Assembly: GCA_017512985.1 (NCBI GenBank)
Contig: JAFWEJ010000006.1
Coordinates: 62,001-126,000 of the forward strand
From: Clostridia bacterium
GTDB taxonomy: Bacteria; Bacillota; Clostridia; Christensenellales; Aristaeellaceae
Direction of reading: 5' to 3'
Length of the DNA stretch: 64,000 nt
This document shows positions 1-7,500 of this stretch, piece after piece. The notes beneath the pieces are model-generated. The model was given only the letters and a program-made list of their open reading frames with translations. It searched no databases and was not told the DNA's origin. How positions within the stretch are numbered: position 1 is the first letter of the stretch; the number at the start of each line of letters is the position of its first letter. The position numbers were made by a program, and so were the translations under genes.

Positions 1-52
1 TTTCCGGATCGATCACGGCGTTTTTCGACGGATCAAATTCTTCAAGGAGCAT
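1..52 (-). CDS. N-terminus of a probable nucleoside phosphorylase (cut by window edge)
   Basis: Only the first 17 codons are inside the window, starting MLLEEFDPSKNAV. An ATG at 50-52 is preceded by a good GGAGGTG ribosome binding site at about 57-63 (minus-strand reading). The opening LEEFDP....VI.P resembles the start of purine/uridine nucleoside phosphorylase-like proteins of Clostridia, which cleave nucleosides with phosphate in the cytoplasm. The identification rests on a very short stretch and memory of the family, so it is tentative; that a real gene starts here is much safer. It lies 69 bp downstream of the GNAT gene on the same strand. Confidence 0.4.
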   Translation of the reverse strand, partial: MLLEEFDPSKNAVIDPE

Positions 53-121
53 TGGTTCACCTCCGGGTATCAGGTTTTGACCGGATTACTTCCGGGATTC
101 TTTTCATCATACCGGGAAGGA

Positions 122-583
122 TCACTCCCCCTGGGGAACGGCCTGATTCAGGCTTTTGTTCCGGTAGTTCAGATTGGTGCGCAGCGTATATCCCTGGCTT
201 TCCCAGAACGCGTTTGCGGTCTCGTTGTCTTTAAATACCAGTCCGAAAACTTTTGTGATTCCTTCAGCGCGCAGCGCTTCCTCCGCCTTTTGCAGAAGCA
301 TCCGGGCAATGCCGTGGCGGCGGTACTCCGGGTGGATACACATGTGATGGATGATAGCCCGCCTTCCATCGTGTCCGGTTAGGATCACGCCGATTACACG
401 TTGAGGGTCTTCTGCCGGACAGGCCAGAAAACAGGTGGTTGGATTGCGTCGAAGGTAACGGGCGATTCCGTCCCGGCTGTCATCCACAGGATTCAGCGCC
501 CTTTTGGATTGTTCCGTGCTGATCCAGAGCTCATAGATTTTGTCATAATCTTCAATGGTCACATTCCTGATTGCGATATCCAT
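122..583 (-). CDS. GNAT family N-acetyltransferase
   Basis: The 153-residue protein has the usual single-domain GNAT length. The acetyl-CoA pyrophosphate loop is visible as RRHGIA at residues 88-93 after the beta4 strand HMCIHPEY, and the C-terminal motif B region contains NETANAFWESQGY, typical of this superfamily. Such enzymes transfer an acetyl group from acetyl-CoA to an amine; the substrate cannot be read from sequence. The gene begins one base after the stop codon of the threonine aldolase gene, so both are almost certainly co-transcribed and translationally coupled. No signal peptide, so cytoplasmic. Confidence 0.85.
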   Translation of the reverse strand: MDIAIRNVTIEDYDKIYELWISTEQSKRALNPVDDSRDGIARYLRRNPTTCFLACPAEDPQRVIGVILTGHDGRRAIIHHMCIHPEYRRHGIARMLLQKAEEALRAEGITKVFGLVFKDNETANAFWESQGYTLRTNLNYRNKSLNQAVPQGE

Positions 584-584
584 G

Positions 585-1619
585 TCATTCCTCTTTCAGC
601 GCAGCGTCCAGCGCGCGCAGGTCTTCTTCCGTGGTGGACCAGCCGGTCGCGAAACGGACGACCGTGTGCGCGTCATTCGCCTTTTCCCAGAAGCTGAAGG
701 CCACTTTCTTCGCGAGATGTTCCATCTGCCCGTTCTCCAGCACGACAAACTGCTGGTTTGTCGGGGACTGGATATAGAAGGGAAGTCCGTGGGCGCGGAA
801 GATCTCCTTCATCTTTTCCGCCATTTCAATGGCGTGCCGTCCGATGCGGAAATACAGGCTGTCCGTGAACAGCGCGTCAAACTGAACGCCCAGGAGCCGG
901 CCTTTGGCCAGCAGCGCGCCGCGCTTTTTCACGGAGGTCAGGAAATGCTTCGGCATATTTCCTTTGGTGAAGACGACAGCCTCCCCGCACAGGGCGCCGA
1001 CTTTTGTGCCGCCGATATAGAACACATCGCACAGCGCGGCGATCTCCGGGAGAGCCAGGTCGGTTTCCCTGCTCGTCAGGGCATAGGCCAGCCGAGCTCC
1101 GTCCAGGAACAGGGACAGACGATATTTCCCGCAGATTTCCGCGATGCGGGACAGCTCCGCCCTGGAATACAGCGTGCCGTATTCCGTCGGATGGGACAGA
1201 TAGACCATGCCGGGGCAGACCATGTGCTCATGGTTCTCATCCGCATAGTAATCCGCCAGGTACTTTTCAAGGGCTTCCGAGACGATCTTTCCTTCGGCCT
1301 GCGGCAGTTCCAGAACCTTATGGCCGGCATACTCGATGGCGCCGGCTTCATGGGAACTGATGTGCCCGGTCTTCGCGGCGATCACGCCTTCATGGTCCGC
1401 GAGCAGGGTGGAGATTACCACGGCGTTGGCCTGGGTGCCGCCTATCAGGAAAAAGATCCCGGCGTCCGGGAGGCCGACGGCTTCGCGGATTTTCCGCTTC
1501 GCGCTTTCGCAGTAGGGATCCGAGCCGTAACCCGGCAGGGGCTCCAGGTTGGTCTCCGTCAGTTTCCGGAGGACTTCCGGATGCGCTCCGGCAATGTAGT
1601 CACTCTCAAATGAAATCAT
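585..1619 (-). CDS. ltaE: Low-specificity L-threonine aldolase / beta-eliminating lyase family
   Basis: A 344-residue PLP enzyme of fold type I. It should cleave L-threonine or L-allo-threonine to glycine and acetaldehyde in the cytoplasm. Visible family marks are the N-terminal MISFESDY..GAHPEVL, the GGTQAN cofactor phosphate-binding segment at 60-65, FLDGARL with the PLP-pyridine aspartate D173, and the Schiff-base lysine K206 in the motif YIGGTKVGALCGE. Its start overlaps the stop of the upstream MGMT-GNAT gene as ATGA, and the GNAT gene follows after one base, so the three form a tight minus-strand operon. Family members with broader beta-eliminating activity cannot be excluded. Confidence 0.88.
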   Translation of the reverse strand: MISFESDYIAGAHPEVLRKLTETNLEPLPGYGSDPYCESAKRKIREAVGLPDAGIFFLIGGTQANAVVISTLLADHEGVIAAKTGHISSHEAGAIEYAGHKVLELPQAEGKIVSEALEKYLADYYADENHEHMVCPGMVYLSHPTEYGTLYSRAELSRIAEICGKYRLSLFLDGARLAYALTSRETDLALPEIAALCDVFYIGGTKVGALCGEAVVFTKGNMPKHFLTSVKKRGALLAKGRLLGVQFDALFTDSLYFRIGRHAIEMAEKMKEIFRAHGLPFYIQSPTNQQFVVLENGQMEHLAKKVAFSFWEKANDAHTVVRFATGWSTTEEDLRALDAALKEE

Positions 1620-2671
1620 TTCTGCATCCTTTCCAGATATTCTTCCCGCGTCAGCAGGCAGGAATCTATGTGTTTTACTTCGCCGTCCCAGGGGCGGGTC
1701 AGGTCGTAGGAACGGTCATAACGGAAACCGAAGGACTCCGCGACTTTTTTAGACCGCTCATTGTCCCGGAAATATCCGTACCGGCAGTCACTGGCGCTGA
1801 GCTTCACGAAGACCAGGTCCAGCAGGAGGCTGACGATCTCTTTCCCGTATCTTTTTCCCTGGCATTTTGTCCCGATGCAGATGCCGCATTCCTCCCAGCG
1901 GCCGGGTTCATACTCCCGGACCGCGCACAGGCCGACGGCCTCGTCTGTGTCCTTCAGGGCGACAAACCAGGCATAGTTTTCCTTCTGGTAGTTGATGCTC
2001 CTGCGGCATCTTTCGACGGCTTCCTCTTCCGTCAGGGTGGGCTGGAACAGCATCCACCGGTATACGGCTTCGTCGCCCCAGACGTTTTCCAGCATGGTGT
2101 GCCAGTCCGTTTCCTTGGCTTTGCGGAGGCGGATGTGTTCGCCTTCCAGGGTTTCATACATGGCAGGTATGGTTCCTTTCACAGCCTGCTCCAGCCGCAG
2201 CAGGCGTATTTTTCTGTCTGTTCCGCCGGCGTATCCGCCCGGGCCGCCACCTGACGGCACGACCCGGTGGCAGGGGATGATCAGCGAAATCGGGTTATGG
2301 CTGACCGCGGTGCCGACTGCCTGCGCGGACATCCGGCCTGTGCCGGTTTCCTTCGCGATCCGTTCCGCAATCTGTCCGTAGGTCACGGTTTCCCCGAAGG
2401 GGACGGTAAGCAGGACCTTCCACACCGCTTTCCGGAAGGGCGAGCCTTCCGGCGCCAGCACCGGGGTGAAACCCGGGTCACGGCCGCTGAAGTACAGGTC
2501 CAGCCAGCGGTCCGCCCCGTCAAAAACCGGCAGGCTTCTTTCGACGTGCCCTGCGGGCAGCGTTTCGGCGAAATGCTTCTGCCCGTCAAACCACAGGCCG
2601 GTCAGCGCGCGGCCGTCGGACGCCATGGTGATGCCGCCCAGCGGCGAGGCATAATGATGCGTACAGTTCAT
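1616..2671 (-). CDS. Fusion of methylated-DNA--cysteine methyltransferase and GNAT acetyltransferase
   Basis: Residues 1-163 form a complete Ogt/MGMT repair protein: the suicide-cysteine motif PCHRV is at 133-137, preceded by the helix-turn-helix-like segment FGETVTYGQIAERI and followed by GGYAGG..RK..LL. This domain removes O6-alkyl groups from guanine irreversibly. Residues about 171-351 form a RimJ/RimL-type GNAT domain, with HIRLRKAKETD at its start and CQGKRYGKEI as the acetyl-CoA loop. No frameshift or stop lies between them, so it is one 351-residue polypeptide. The second domain's substrate is unknown. It starts the operon with threonine aldolase. A TATAAT-like -10 with an upstream TG sits about 15 bp before the start. 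Confidence 0.9.
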   Translation of the reverse strand: MNCTHHYASPLGGITMASDGRALTGLWFDGQKHFAETLPAGHVERSLPVFDGADRWLDLYFSGRDPGFTPVLAPEGSPFRKAVWKVLLTVPFGETVTYGQIAERIAKETGTGRMSAQAVGTAVSHNPISLIIPCHRVVPSGGGPGGYAGGTDRKIRLLRLEQAVKGTIPAMYETLEGEHIRLRKAKETDWHTMLENVWGDEAVYRWMLFQPTLTEEEAVERCRRSINYQKENYAWFVALKDTDEAVGLCAVREYEPGRWEECGICIGTKCQGKRYGKEIVSLLLDLVFVKLSASDCRYGYFRDNERSKKVAESFGFRYDRSYDLTRPWDGEVKHIDSCLLTREEYLERMQK

Positions 2672-2717
2672 ATTCAGGATTATACCAGACTGTCTTCAGT
2701 TTTGCCCATTATTCCGA

Positions 2718-3377
2718 TCAGTATTCCATAACATCGATTTTCCTTTGGAGGACTGCCGCGTAATCATGGTGGGTCTTTGTGACATTCTCCGGATTCATCT
2801 GGTAGTGAATGTTATAGAGCATTCCGCTGTCTCCGGTCCGGTCCGCTATATGTTCTTCGTCAATATGGATGCCGATCACCTCAAGGCACAGCATGACATG
2901 ATCATCTCCCGGTACGATCTCCTTTTCCCAGACGTACCTGCATTCAAGATTCATAAAACATTCCCGGACCATAGGAGCATTCACCCACGACGCTTTTTCG
3001 ACAGTCAGGCCTGAAGCGGTGATCTCATCTGTTTCAGACTGATTGTTGTGAATTGTCGCCATACATGCCGCATGATACGCCTCAGACATAAAATTGATCA
3101 CGGCTTCCTTTGTCTCATTGATGCTCTGATACAGATGCCCGTTTTTATTCACGCTGGCAAGGATGGCATAGAAACCGTTTCCGCGGTCAGCGCTTGTAAA
3201 GGTTGCCCAGGACTGCATGCAGGCGTTTGGCAGGCCGTTGGATTTGTATGTGGTAACAAGAAACAGCGGCGCCGGAACAGTCGCAACGAATTCCTTCCAG
3301 GAAAAGCCGAAATTCCTGGAATAATCCCCGTATGTGCCCTTCATGCTTTCAGGCATATCTTTATATTGGTATTTCAT
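2718..3377 (-). CDS. Flavin reductase family protein (FMN-binding split barrel)
   Basis: The start is placed at the ATG whose codon ends at 3377 because GGAGG lies at proper distance upstream; an in-frame ATG 51 bp further out has no ribosome binding site. The 219-residue protein shows the flavoredoxin/flavin-reductase pattern: FVATVPAPLFLVTTYKSNGLPNACMQSW, which corresponds to the FMN phosphate-contacting strand region, and later FMNLECRYVWEKEI and DDHVMLCLEVIGIHID. Members bind FMN and either reduce free flavin or act as small electron carriers in the cytoplasm. A partner is not evident from the neighbours. It is a single gene with its own upstream region. Confidence 0.8.
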   Translation of the reverse strand: MKYQYKDMPESMKGTYGDYSRNFGFSWKEFVATVPAPLFLVTTYKSNGLPNACMQSWATFTSADRGNGFYAILASVNKNGHLYQSINETKEAVINFMSEAYHAACMATIHNNQSETDEITASGLTVEKASWVNAPMVRECFMNLECRYVWEKEIVPGDDHVMLCLEVIGIHIDEEHIADRTGDSGMLYNIHYQMNPENVTKTHHDYAAVLQRKIDVMEY

Positions 3378-3454
3378 ATCTTTTTTTCCTCCGCACAGCC
3401 ATAATGAGAAAAGCCCTCTTTTTCCCACGTGTGATCATACCATTATTTCAGTAT

Positions 3455-3490
3455 AAAAAGCAAAAAGCATCCTTTTGCAAACGGATGCTT
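3455..3490 (-). terminator. Rho-independent terminator after the SGNH hydrolase gene
   Basis: An 8-bp stem, AAGCATCC at 3465-3472 with GGATGCTT at 3483-3490, is followed on the minus strand by a T-rich run at 3455-3466. It lies just below the SGNH stop codon and would end that transcript. Confidence 0.8.
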
Positions 3491-3499
3491 CAGGGAATA

Positions 3500-4129
3500 T
3501 CACACTGTGATGATGTGCGATTCTTTCATTTTGCCCAGGATTGCGGCAGCCAGTTTTTCGTGGCCTTCCGCGTTGAGGTGCTCGTCGTCCGCATGGCAGG
3601 CGGCCGCGTGATCGGAGGCGGCCAGGAAGGCGTTGCCCCGTTTTGCCGCGATCTGCGCATAGACGCTTTTCAGGGCGGCGCAGGTTTCGACGGACTGCCG
3701 GTCAAACGCCGGATCCTTCTCCGGCCGCCAGACTTCCCGGCCCAGCAGGAGCGGAGAGACGACCAGGATCTTTTTCGGCGGGATCCGTTCCTCCAGGAGG
3801 TCCAGACACTGCTCCAGCCCGCTGCCGATCTGTTCCGGTGAAGCGCGGAAAACCGTTTTGCAGTCGTTTGTGCCGAGCATCAGGATGGCCGCGGAAAGGC
3901 TTTCCGTTTTGTACTCTGCGAGGGAATCGACGCCTTTGCGGCCGGAACGGAAAGGGTCCCGGAAGACGGTGGTCCGTCCGCAGACGCCGTCCTCCAGGAC
4001 CGTATAGCCCTCTTTTGCGACAGCTTTCCGCAGAATACCCGTCCAGCGGATATGTTCCGGATATCTTTCACCGGTGCCCGGGATCAGTCCCCAGGTGTTT
4101 GAATCCCCGAAGGCGAGTATCTGCTTCAT
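3500..4129 (-). CDS. SGNH/GDSL-type hydrolase
   Basis: A 209-residue SGNH hydrolase, the usual size for the small single-domain lipase/esterase group. Block I is GDSN at 8-11 with the nucleophile serine S10, block III is GTND at 86-89, and block V is D181-x-x-H184 in the segment DDEHLNAEG. Such enzymes hydrolyse acyl or acetyl esters; with no signal peptide it is probably cytoplasmic. The arrangement resembles arylesterase/TesA-like proteins, but the natural substrate is not visible. It ends in a clear terminator and starts 16 bp downstream of the amino-acid ABC operon, so it may be its last, weakly coupled member. Confidence 0.85.
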   Translation of the reverse strand: MKQILAFGDSNTWGLIPGTGERYPEHIRWTGILRKAVAKEGYTVLEDGVCGRTTVFRDPFRSGRKGVDSLAEYKTESLSAAILMLGTNDCKTVFRASPEQIGSGLEQCLDLLEERIPPKKILVVSPLLLGREVWRPEKDPAFDRQSVETCAALKSVYAQIAAKRGNAFLAASDHAAACHADDEHLNAEGHEKLAAAILGKMKESHIITV

Positions 4130-4145
4130 GCTGCATCATCCTTTG

Positions 4146-4976
4146 TTATTCGGCCAGTCCGCCGCCTTCCAGCACCAGGCTGTCCTCGTAGTCCAGACCG
4201 TAGGTATCGACCAGGGTCGCTTCATAATCCTTGTGGAAGAAGTTTTCGCCGGCCAGCGCTTTGATCTCGTCGTTGATCCAGTTCAGCAGGGTTTCGTTGC
4301 CCTTGCTGACGGCGGGAGCGATGGTGTCCTGGCTGCCCAGGGAGGGAATGCCGACAGTGTAGCCCTCATTCTGCAGGGCGTAGGCAATGACTTCGGTGTT
4401 GTCGTTGGCCCAGGCGGCGGCGCTGCCGTTCTCCAGGGCGGTCTTGGCATTGGCATAGGTATCGAACTTCTGGAGCCTGATTTCCGGATTGTTTTTGACC
4501 AGGTAGTCCTCGGCGGTGGTGCCGGAGATGACGATCACCTGATCATCCGCGGTCAGCTCGTTCAGGTCGGTAATGACGCGGCTGTCCGGAGAAACGACGC
4601 CCAGGGCGACGTTCATATAGGGCAGGGCGAAGTCAACCTTCTCGGCGCGCTCGGGGGTGACGGTGAAGTTGGCCAGGACGATGTCGACCTTGCCGGTTTC
4701 CAGGTATTCCACACGGTTGGCGGCCTCGGTGGAGATGTAGTTCACTTTCACGCCGAGATCCTCGCCGATGCGGACAGCGAAGTAGACGTCGTAGCCCTGG
4801 TAGTCGCCGTTTTCATCCACATAGCCGAAGGGGTTCTTGTCGGAGAAGACGCCGATGTTGATATAGCCGGAAGCCCTGATCTCATCCAGGGTGCGGTAGA
4901 CAGCGTCCGCGGACGCGACGGCGGCGAGGGAAAGAACCAGTACGAGGGCGGTTACGACAGCGATAATCTTTTTCAT
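4146..4976 (-). CDS. Amino-acid ABC transporter substrate-binding protein (SBP family 3)
   Basis: A 276-residue extracellular binding protein with a Sec signal peptide (basic MKK, hydrophobic stretch, SADA cleavage region around residue 23). The family 3 pattern is clear: IRASGYINIGVFSDKNPFGYVDENGDYQGYDV, then TEAANRVEYLETGKVDIVLANFTVTPERAEKVDFALPY. No lipobox is obvious, although the organism appears Gram-positive. It delivers a polar amino acid to the permease pair encoded upstream. Because the operon is preceded by a cysteine-rich leader and the sulfur operator box, cystine or another sulfur amino acid is the likely ligand; that is inference from regulation. Confidence 0.9.
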   Translation of the reverse strand: MKKIIAVVTALVLVLSLAAVASADAVYRTLDEIRASGYINIGVFSDKNPFGYVDENGDYQGYDVYFAVRIGEDLGVKVNYISTEAANRVEYLETGKVDIVLANFTVTPERAEKVDFALPYMNVALGVVSPDSRVITDLNELTADDQVIVISGTTAEDYLVKNNPEIRLQKFDTYANAKTALENGSAAAWANDNTEVIAYALQNEGYTVGIPSLGSQDTIAPAVSKGNETLLNWINDEIKALAGENFFHKDYEATLVDTYGLDYEDSLVLEGGGLAE

Positions 4977-4997
4977 GGGGATTCTCCTTTCGGGCTT

Positions 4998-5759
4998 TTA
5001 AGCCTCTGCTTTGTTTTTTCTGTTGAATTCGAAGGTACGGAGGAATTTCTTCGCCTGCTCAGTTTTCGGGGCGGTGAAGAAGGTTTCCGGGTCGCTTTCC
5101 TCCAGGATCCGCCGGTCCTCCAGCAGGATGATCCGGTCGGCGACGGCCCGGGCGAAGGACATCTCATGGGTGACGATAATCATCGTCTTGCCCTGATCCG
5201 CCAGGTTCACGATGACGTCCAGCACTTCCCGGACCATCTCCGGGTCAAGGGCGGCCGTCACTTCATCAAAGAGCAGGATCTCGGGGTGCATGATCAGCGC
5301 CCGTACGATCGCAACCCGCTGCTTCTGTCCGCCGGAGAGCTGCCGGGGCCAGCTGTCGGCTTTTTCCTTCAGCCCGACGCGTTCCAGCAGGGCCAGCGCT
5401 TCTTCCCGGACGTTCTGCCGGGAGCGTTTCTGGGTTTTCACCGGCGCGAGGAGGATGTTCTCCAGCACGGTGAGGTGGGGGAAAAGTTCATAGTTCTGGA
5501 AAACCATGCCGATCTTCTGCCTCAGCTCCGGAAGGTTTTTCCGGTTGTGGCTGATGAGGTCGCCGCGGAGCCGGATCTCGCCGCCCTGGATGTCTTCCAG
5601 GGCATTGATGCACCGCAGGAGCGTGCTCTTGCCGCAGCCGCTGGAGCCGACGATGACGACGACTTCGCCCTCGCGGACCTCCAGGGAGAGATCCTCCAGG
5701 ATGGTCTGGTCGTCGAACCGCTTCGTCAGGTGCGAGATGCTCAGGACTGCCTCCGCCAC
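4998..5759 (-). CDS. Polar amino-acid ABC transporter ATP-binding protein
   Basis: A 253-residue ABC ATPase of the GlnQ/HisP family with all motifs: Walker A GSSGCGKST at 38-46, Q-loop around FQNYELFPH, signature LSGGQKQR at 141-148, Walker B ILLFDE at 161-166 and the switch histidine in VTHEM. The start is GTG (codon at 5757-5759) with GGAGGTGAGC upstream; no nearby ATG fits. It energises uptake together with the two permeases; the gene follows the second permease by 4 bp. A TcyC/TcyN-like cystine importer role is plausible from the leader peptide upstream. Confidence 0.93.
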   Translation of the reverse strand: MAEAVLSISHLTKRFDDQTILEDLSLEVREGEVVVIVGSSGCGKSTLLRCINALEDIQGGEIRLRGDLISHNRKNLPELRQKIGMVFQNYELFPHLTVLENILLAPVKTQKRSRQNVREEALALLERVGLKEKADSWPRQLSGGQKQRVAIVRALIMHPEILLFDEVTAALDPEMVREVLDVIVNLADQGKTMIIVTHEMSFARAVADRIILLEDRRILEESDPETFFTAPKTEQAKKFLRTFEFNRKNKAEA

Positions 5760-5763
5760 GCGC

Positions 5764-6438
5764 TCACCTCCAGTGCTTTTCCAGTTTCTTCGCCGCCAGG
5801 CTCAGGGGCCGGCAGGCGAGGTAATACATCACAAAGATAGCCAGGTAGACGCCGAACGCCGCGTTCGGGCTTGCCTTCCGGTTCGCCTCGATGATCTGCT
5901 GGGCGACCTTCAGGATTTCCACCACGCCGATCAGGGTCACCAGGCTGGTGGTCTTGATCATGCGGGTGATCAGGTTGATGGACTGCGGGATCAGCCGCCG
6001 CACTGCCTGGGGAAGGATGATCCAGCGGTATACCTGCGCCGGCTTCAGCCCCAGCGCTTCCGCGCTTTCCCGCTGGATGGCGGGAATGCTGCTGACTGCG
6101 CCGCGGACCAGGTCGCCCATCTCCGCCGTTCCCCAGAGGGAGAAGACGATGACAGCGGCCACTTCGCCGGAGAGGTTCCAGCTGAAGAGCCGGGTCGTTC
6201 CGAAATACATCAGGAACAGCAGGACCATCTGGGGCATGATGTGGATGATGCCCAGCCAGACCCGCAGGACCACGGACGAAACGGAGCGTTTCCGGCTGGC
6301 CGCGACGCCCAGGAGAATGCCCAGTACGACGCTGATGCCGGCCGCGATCAGGCTGATGCGGAGCGCGACCCAGAGGCCGCCCAGCAGCCGGACGAAGTTT
6401 TTGCCCTTCCAGAGGACCTCAAGTCCCAAATCCGGCAT
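5764..6438 (-). CDS. Amino-acid ABC transporter permease (HisM/GlnP family)
   Basis: A 224-residue inner-membrane permease with about five hydrophobic helices. The family signature region is present: TAEMGDLVRGAVSSIPAIQRESAEALGL followed by the ATPase-contacting QAVRRLIPQ loop. It pairs with the 219-residue permease encoded immediately upstream, whose stop overlaps this start by 20 bp, as is common for heterodimeric amino-acid importers. The position in the operon between permease and ATPase genes supports the assignment. Confidence 0.92.
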   Translation of the reverse strand: MPDLGLEVLWKGKNFVRLLGGLWVALRISLIAAGISVVLGILLGVAASRKRSVSSVVLRVWLGIIHIMPQMVLLFLMYFGTTRLFSWNLSGEVAAVIVFSLWGTAEMGDLVRGAVSSIPAIQRESAEALGLKPAQVYRWIILPQAVRRLIPQSINLITRMIKTTSLVTLIGVVEILKVAQQIIEANRKASPNAAFGVYLAIFVMYYLACRPLSLAAKKLEKHWR

Positions 6439-7078
6439 GGCGCAGCCTCCTTTCCCAGAAGGTTCCCAGGAGCGAGAGCGGCAGGAGGATCAGCAGGTAA
6501 GCGCCCACCAGCAGGAAGAGGCTTTCCGTTGTCCTGTAATACAGCCCGATCTGGTCCTTGGCGGTAAACATCAGGTCCATGAGGCTCACGGCGGAGAAGA
6601 CGCTGGTTTCCTTCATCAGGAAGATCACGTTTGCCATGAAGGCCGGCGCGCTGATCGCAGCGGCCTGGGGAAGGATCACGTGGAGGAAGGTCTGGAAGCG
6701 GGTGAGGCCGAGGCTCAGGGCGCTTTCTTCCTGGATGCGGTCCACCGCCTCGACGCCGCTGCGGAAGGCTTCGGTCATGTATCCGCCGCCCAGGAAGGCG
6801 AGGCCGATGATGCCGCAGGCTTCCGGGTCGGTTTTGATGCCGATCTTCGGCAGGCCGTAGTAGATGAAGAACAGCTGCACGAGCAGGGGCGTGTTCCGGC
6901 TCAGTTCCACATAGGCGGCGGTGATCTTCCGGAGCACCGGAATCCGCCAGTGGATCGCCGCGGCGCAGAGCAGGCCTGTCAGGGCGGCGAGGAGGATGCC
7001 GGCCGTGCCTGTCCGCAGGGTCAGCCAGGCAGCTTTCCCGTAGAGCGGCAGTACGCTTTCAATATAGGCCCAATCCAC
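6419..7078 (-). CDS. Amino-acid ABC transporter permease (HisM/GlnP family)
   Basis: First structural gene of the operon. The 219-residue protein carries the HisM/GlnP hallmarks: ELSRNTPLLVQLFFIYYGLPK near residue 60-80, GGYMTEAFRSGVEAVDRIQEESALSLGL and the loop ILPQAAAISAPAF. The start is a GTG (7076-7078) preceded by AAGGAAG; upstream ATG codons are out of frame. It forms the membrane pore with the following permease. Its transcription must cross the attenuator at 7125-7156, so expression should depend on read-through. Confidence 0.92.
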   Translation of the reverse strand: MDWAYIESVLPLYGKAAWLTLRTGTAGILLAALTGLLCAAAIHWRIPVLRKITAAYVELSRNTPLLVQLFFIYYGLPKIGIKTDPEACGIIGLAFLGGGYMTEAFRSGVEAVDRIQEESALSLGLTRFQTFLHVILPQAAAISAPAFMANVIFLMKETSVFSAVSLMDLMFTAKDQIGLYYRTTESLFLLVGAYLLILLPLSLLGTFWERRLRHAGFGT

Positions 7079-7124
7079 TGCGCTTTCTTCCTTTCCTTCC
7101 GATCCGGCTGAACCGGTTTCAATG

Positions 7125-7156
7125 AAAAACCCGGCAGCCGTTTACCAGCTCCCGGG
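7125..7156 (-). terminator. Attenuator terminator in the amino-acid ABC leader
   Basis: On the minus strand CCCGGGAGC (7148-7156) pairs with GCTGCCGGG (7130-7138) with one mismatch, followed by TTTTT (7125-7129). It sits after the cysteine leader peptide and 47 bp before the first permease start. Its 5' arm can instead pair over 10 nt with a segment inside the leader coding region (see findings). Confidence 0.75.
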
Positions 7157-7188
7157 CAGATATGGCTTCCGCGTGATCCTGTCGCGGA

Positions 7189-7296
7189 TCATTCAGGGCG
7201 CAGACACATACATGCCGACGCCCCAGCCATAAAGCATGCCCGGGAGATCAGCATTCGACAACAGGTGTTCAGGGTCACTTTCTTTTCCGTAAACAT
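7189..7296 (-). CDS. Cysteine-rich leader peptide (35 residues), amino-acid ABC operon
   Basis: A small gene not normally annotated: ATG at 7294-7296 with AAGGAGG nine bases upstream, stop TGA at 7189-7191. The peptide begins MFTEKKVTLNTCCRML and has five cysteines in 35 residues (positions 12, 13, 21, 29 and 31), an extreme content. It lies between a strong promoter (7345-7373) and an intrinsic terminator (7125-7156) ahead of an amino-acid transporter. The simplest reading is a cysteine-sensing leader for transcription attenuation: scarcity of Cys-tRNA stalls the ribosome at Cys12/Cys13 and favours read-through. The peptide itself probably has no further function. Confidence 0.72.
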   Translation of the reverse strand: MFTEKKVTLNTCCRMLISRACFMAGASACMCLRPE

Positions 7297-7344
7297 GTCC
7301 GCGCCTCCTTTCTTCTCATTCAGCTTCCGGAGAAGCTTGTGGGC

Positions 7345-7377
7345 ATATTATCACCATCGACCTACTATGTCAATAGG
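7345..7377 (-). promoter_or_regulatory. Promoter with CCTA-N9-TAGG operator, amino-acid ABC operon
   Basis: On the minus strand TTGACA (7368-7373) is separated by 17 bp from TAATAT (7345-7350). The -35 lies inside CCTATTGACATAGTAGG (7361-7377), an imperfect dyad also found with identical geometry before iscS and, with two changes, before the mccB leader. A repressor bound there would block RNA polymerase. Confidence 0.8.
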
Positions 7378-7434
7378 CGATATTGTATTACGATTGTTTT
7401 TCACATCAGACGCTGTTTCGGGCGGTTTCTGCTA

Positions 7435-7464
7435 TTGACTTCCCAAACGGATTGATGATACCAT
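7435..7464 (+). promoter_or_regulatory. Promoter of the esterase/ATP-grasp pair
   Basis: TTGACT (7435-7440), an 18-bp spacer and TACCAT (7459-7464) lie 37 bp upstream of the esterase start. The -10 is weak. No operator of the sulfur type overlaps it, although the sulfur box of the divergent operon is about 60 bp away. Confidence 0.5.
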
Positions 7465-7500
7465 GCGGCTAAATTTCCGGAAGACAGGAGATGAAAGACC

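Noticed and set aside
4074-5840. 588-codon open frame on the plus strand over the amino-acid ABC genes
   Set aside because: It is the complement of clear ABC genes, has low-complexity composition without any family motif and no RBS. GC-rich third positions keep antisense frames open here.
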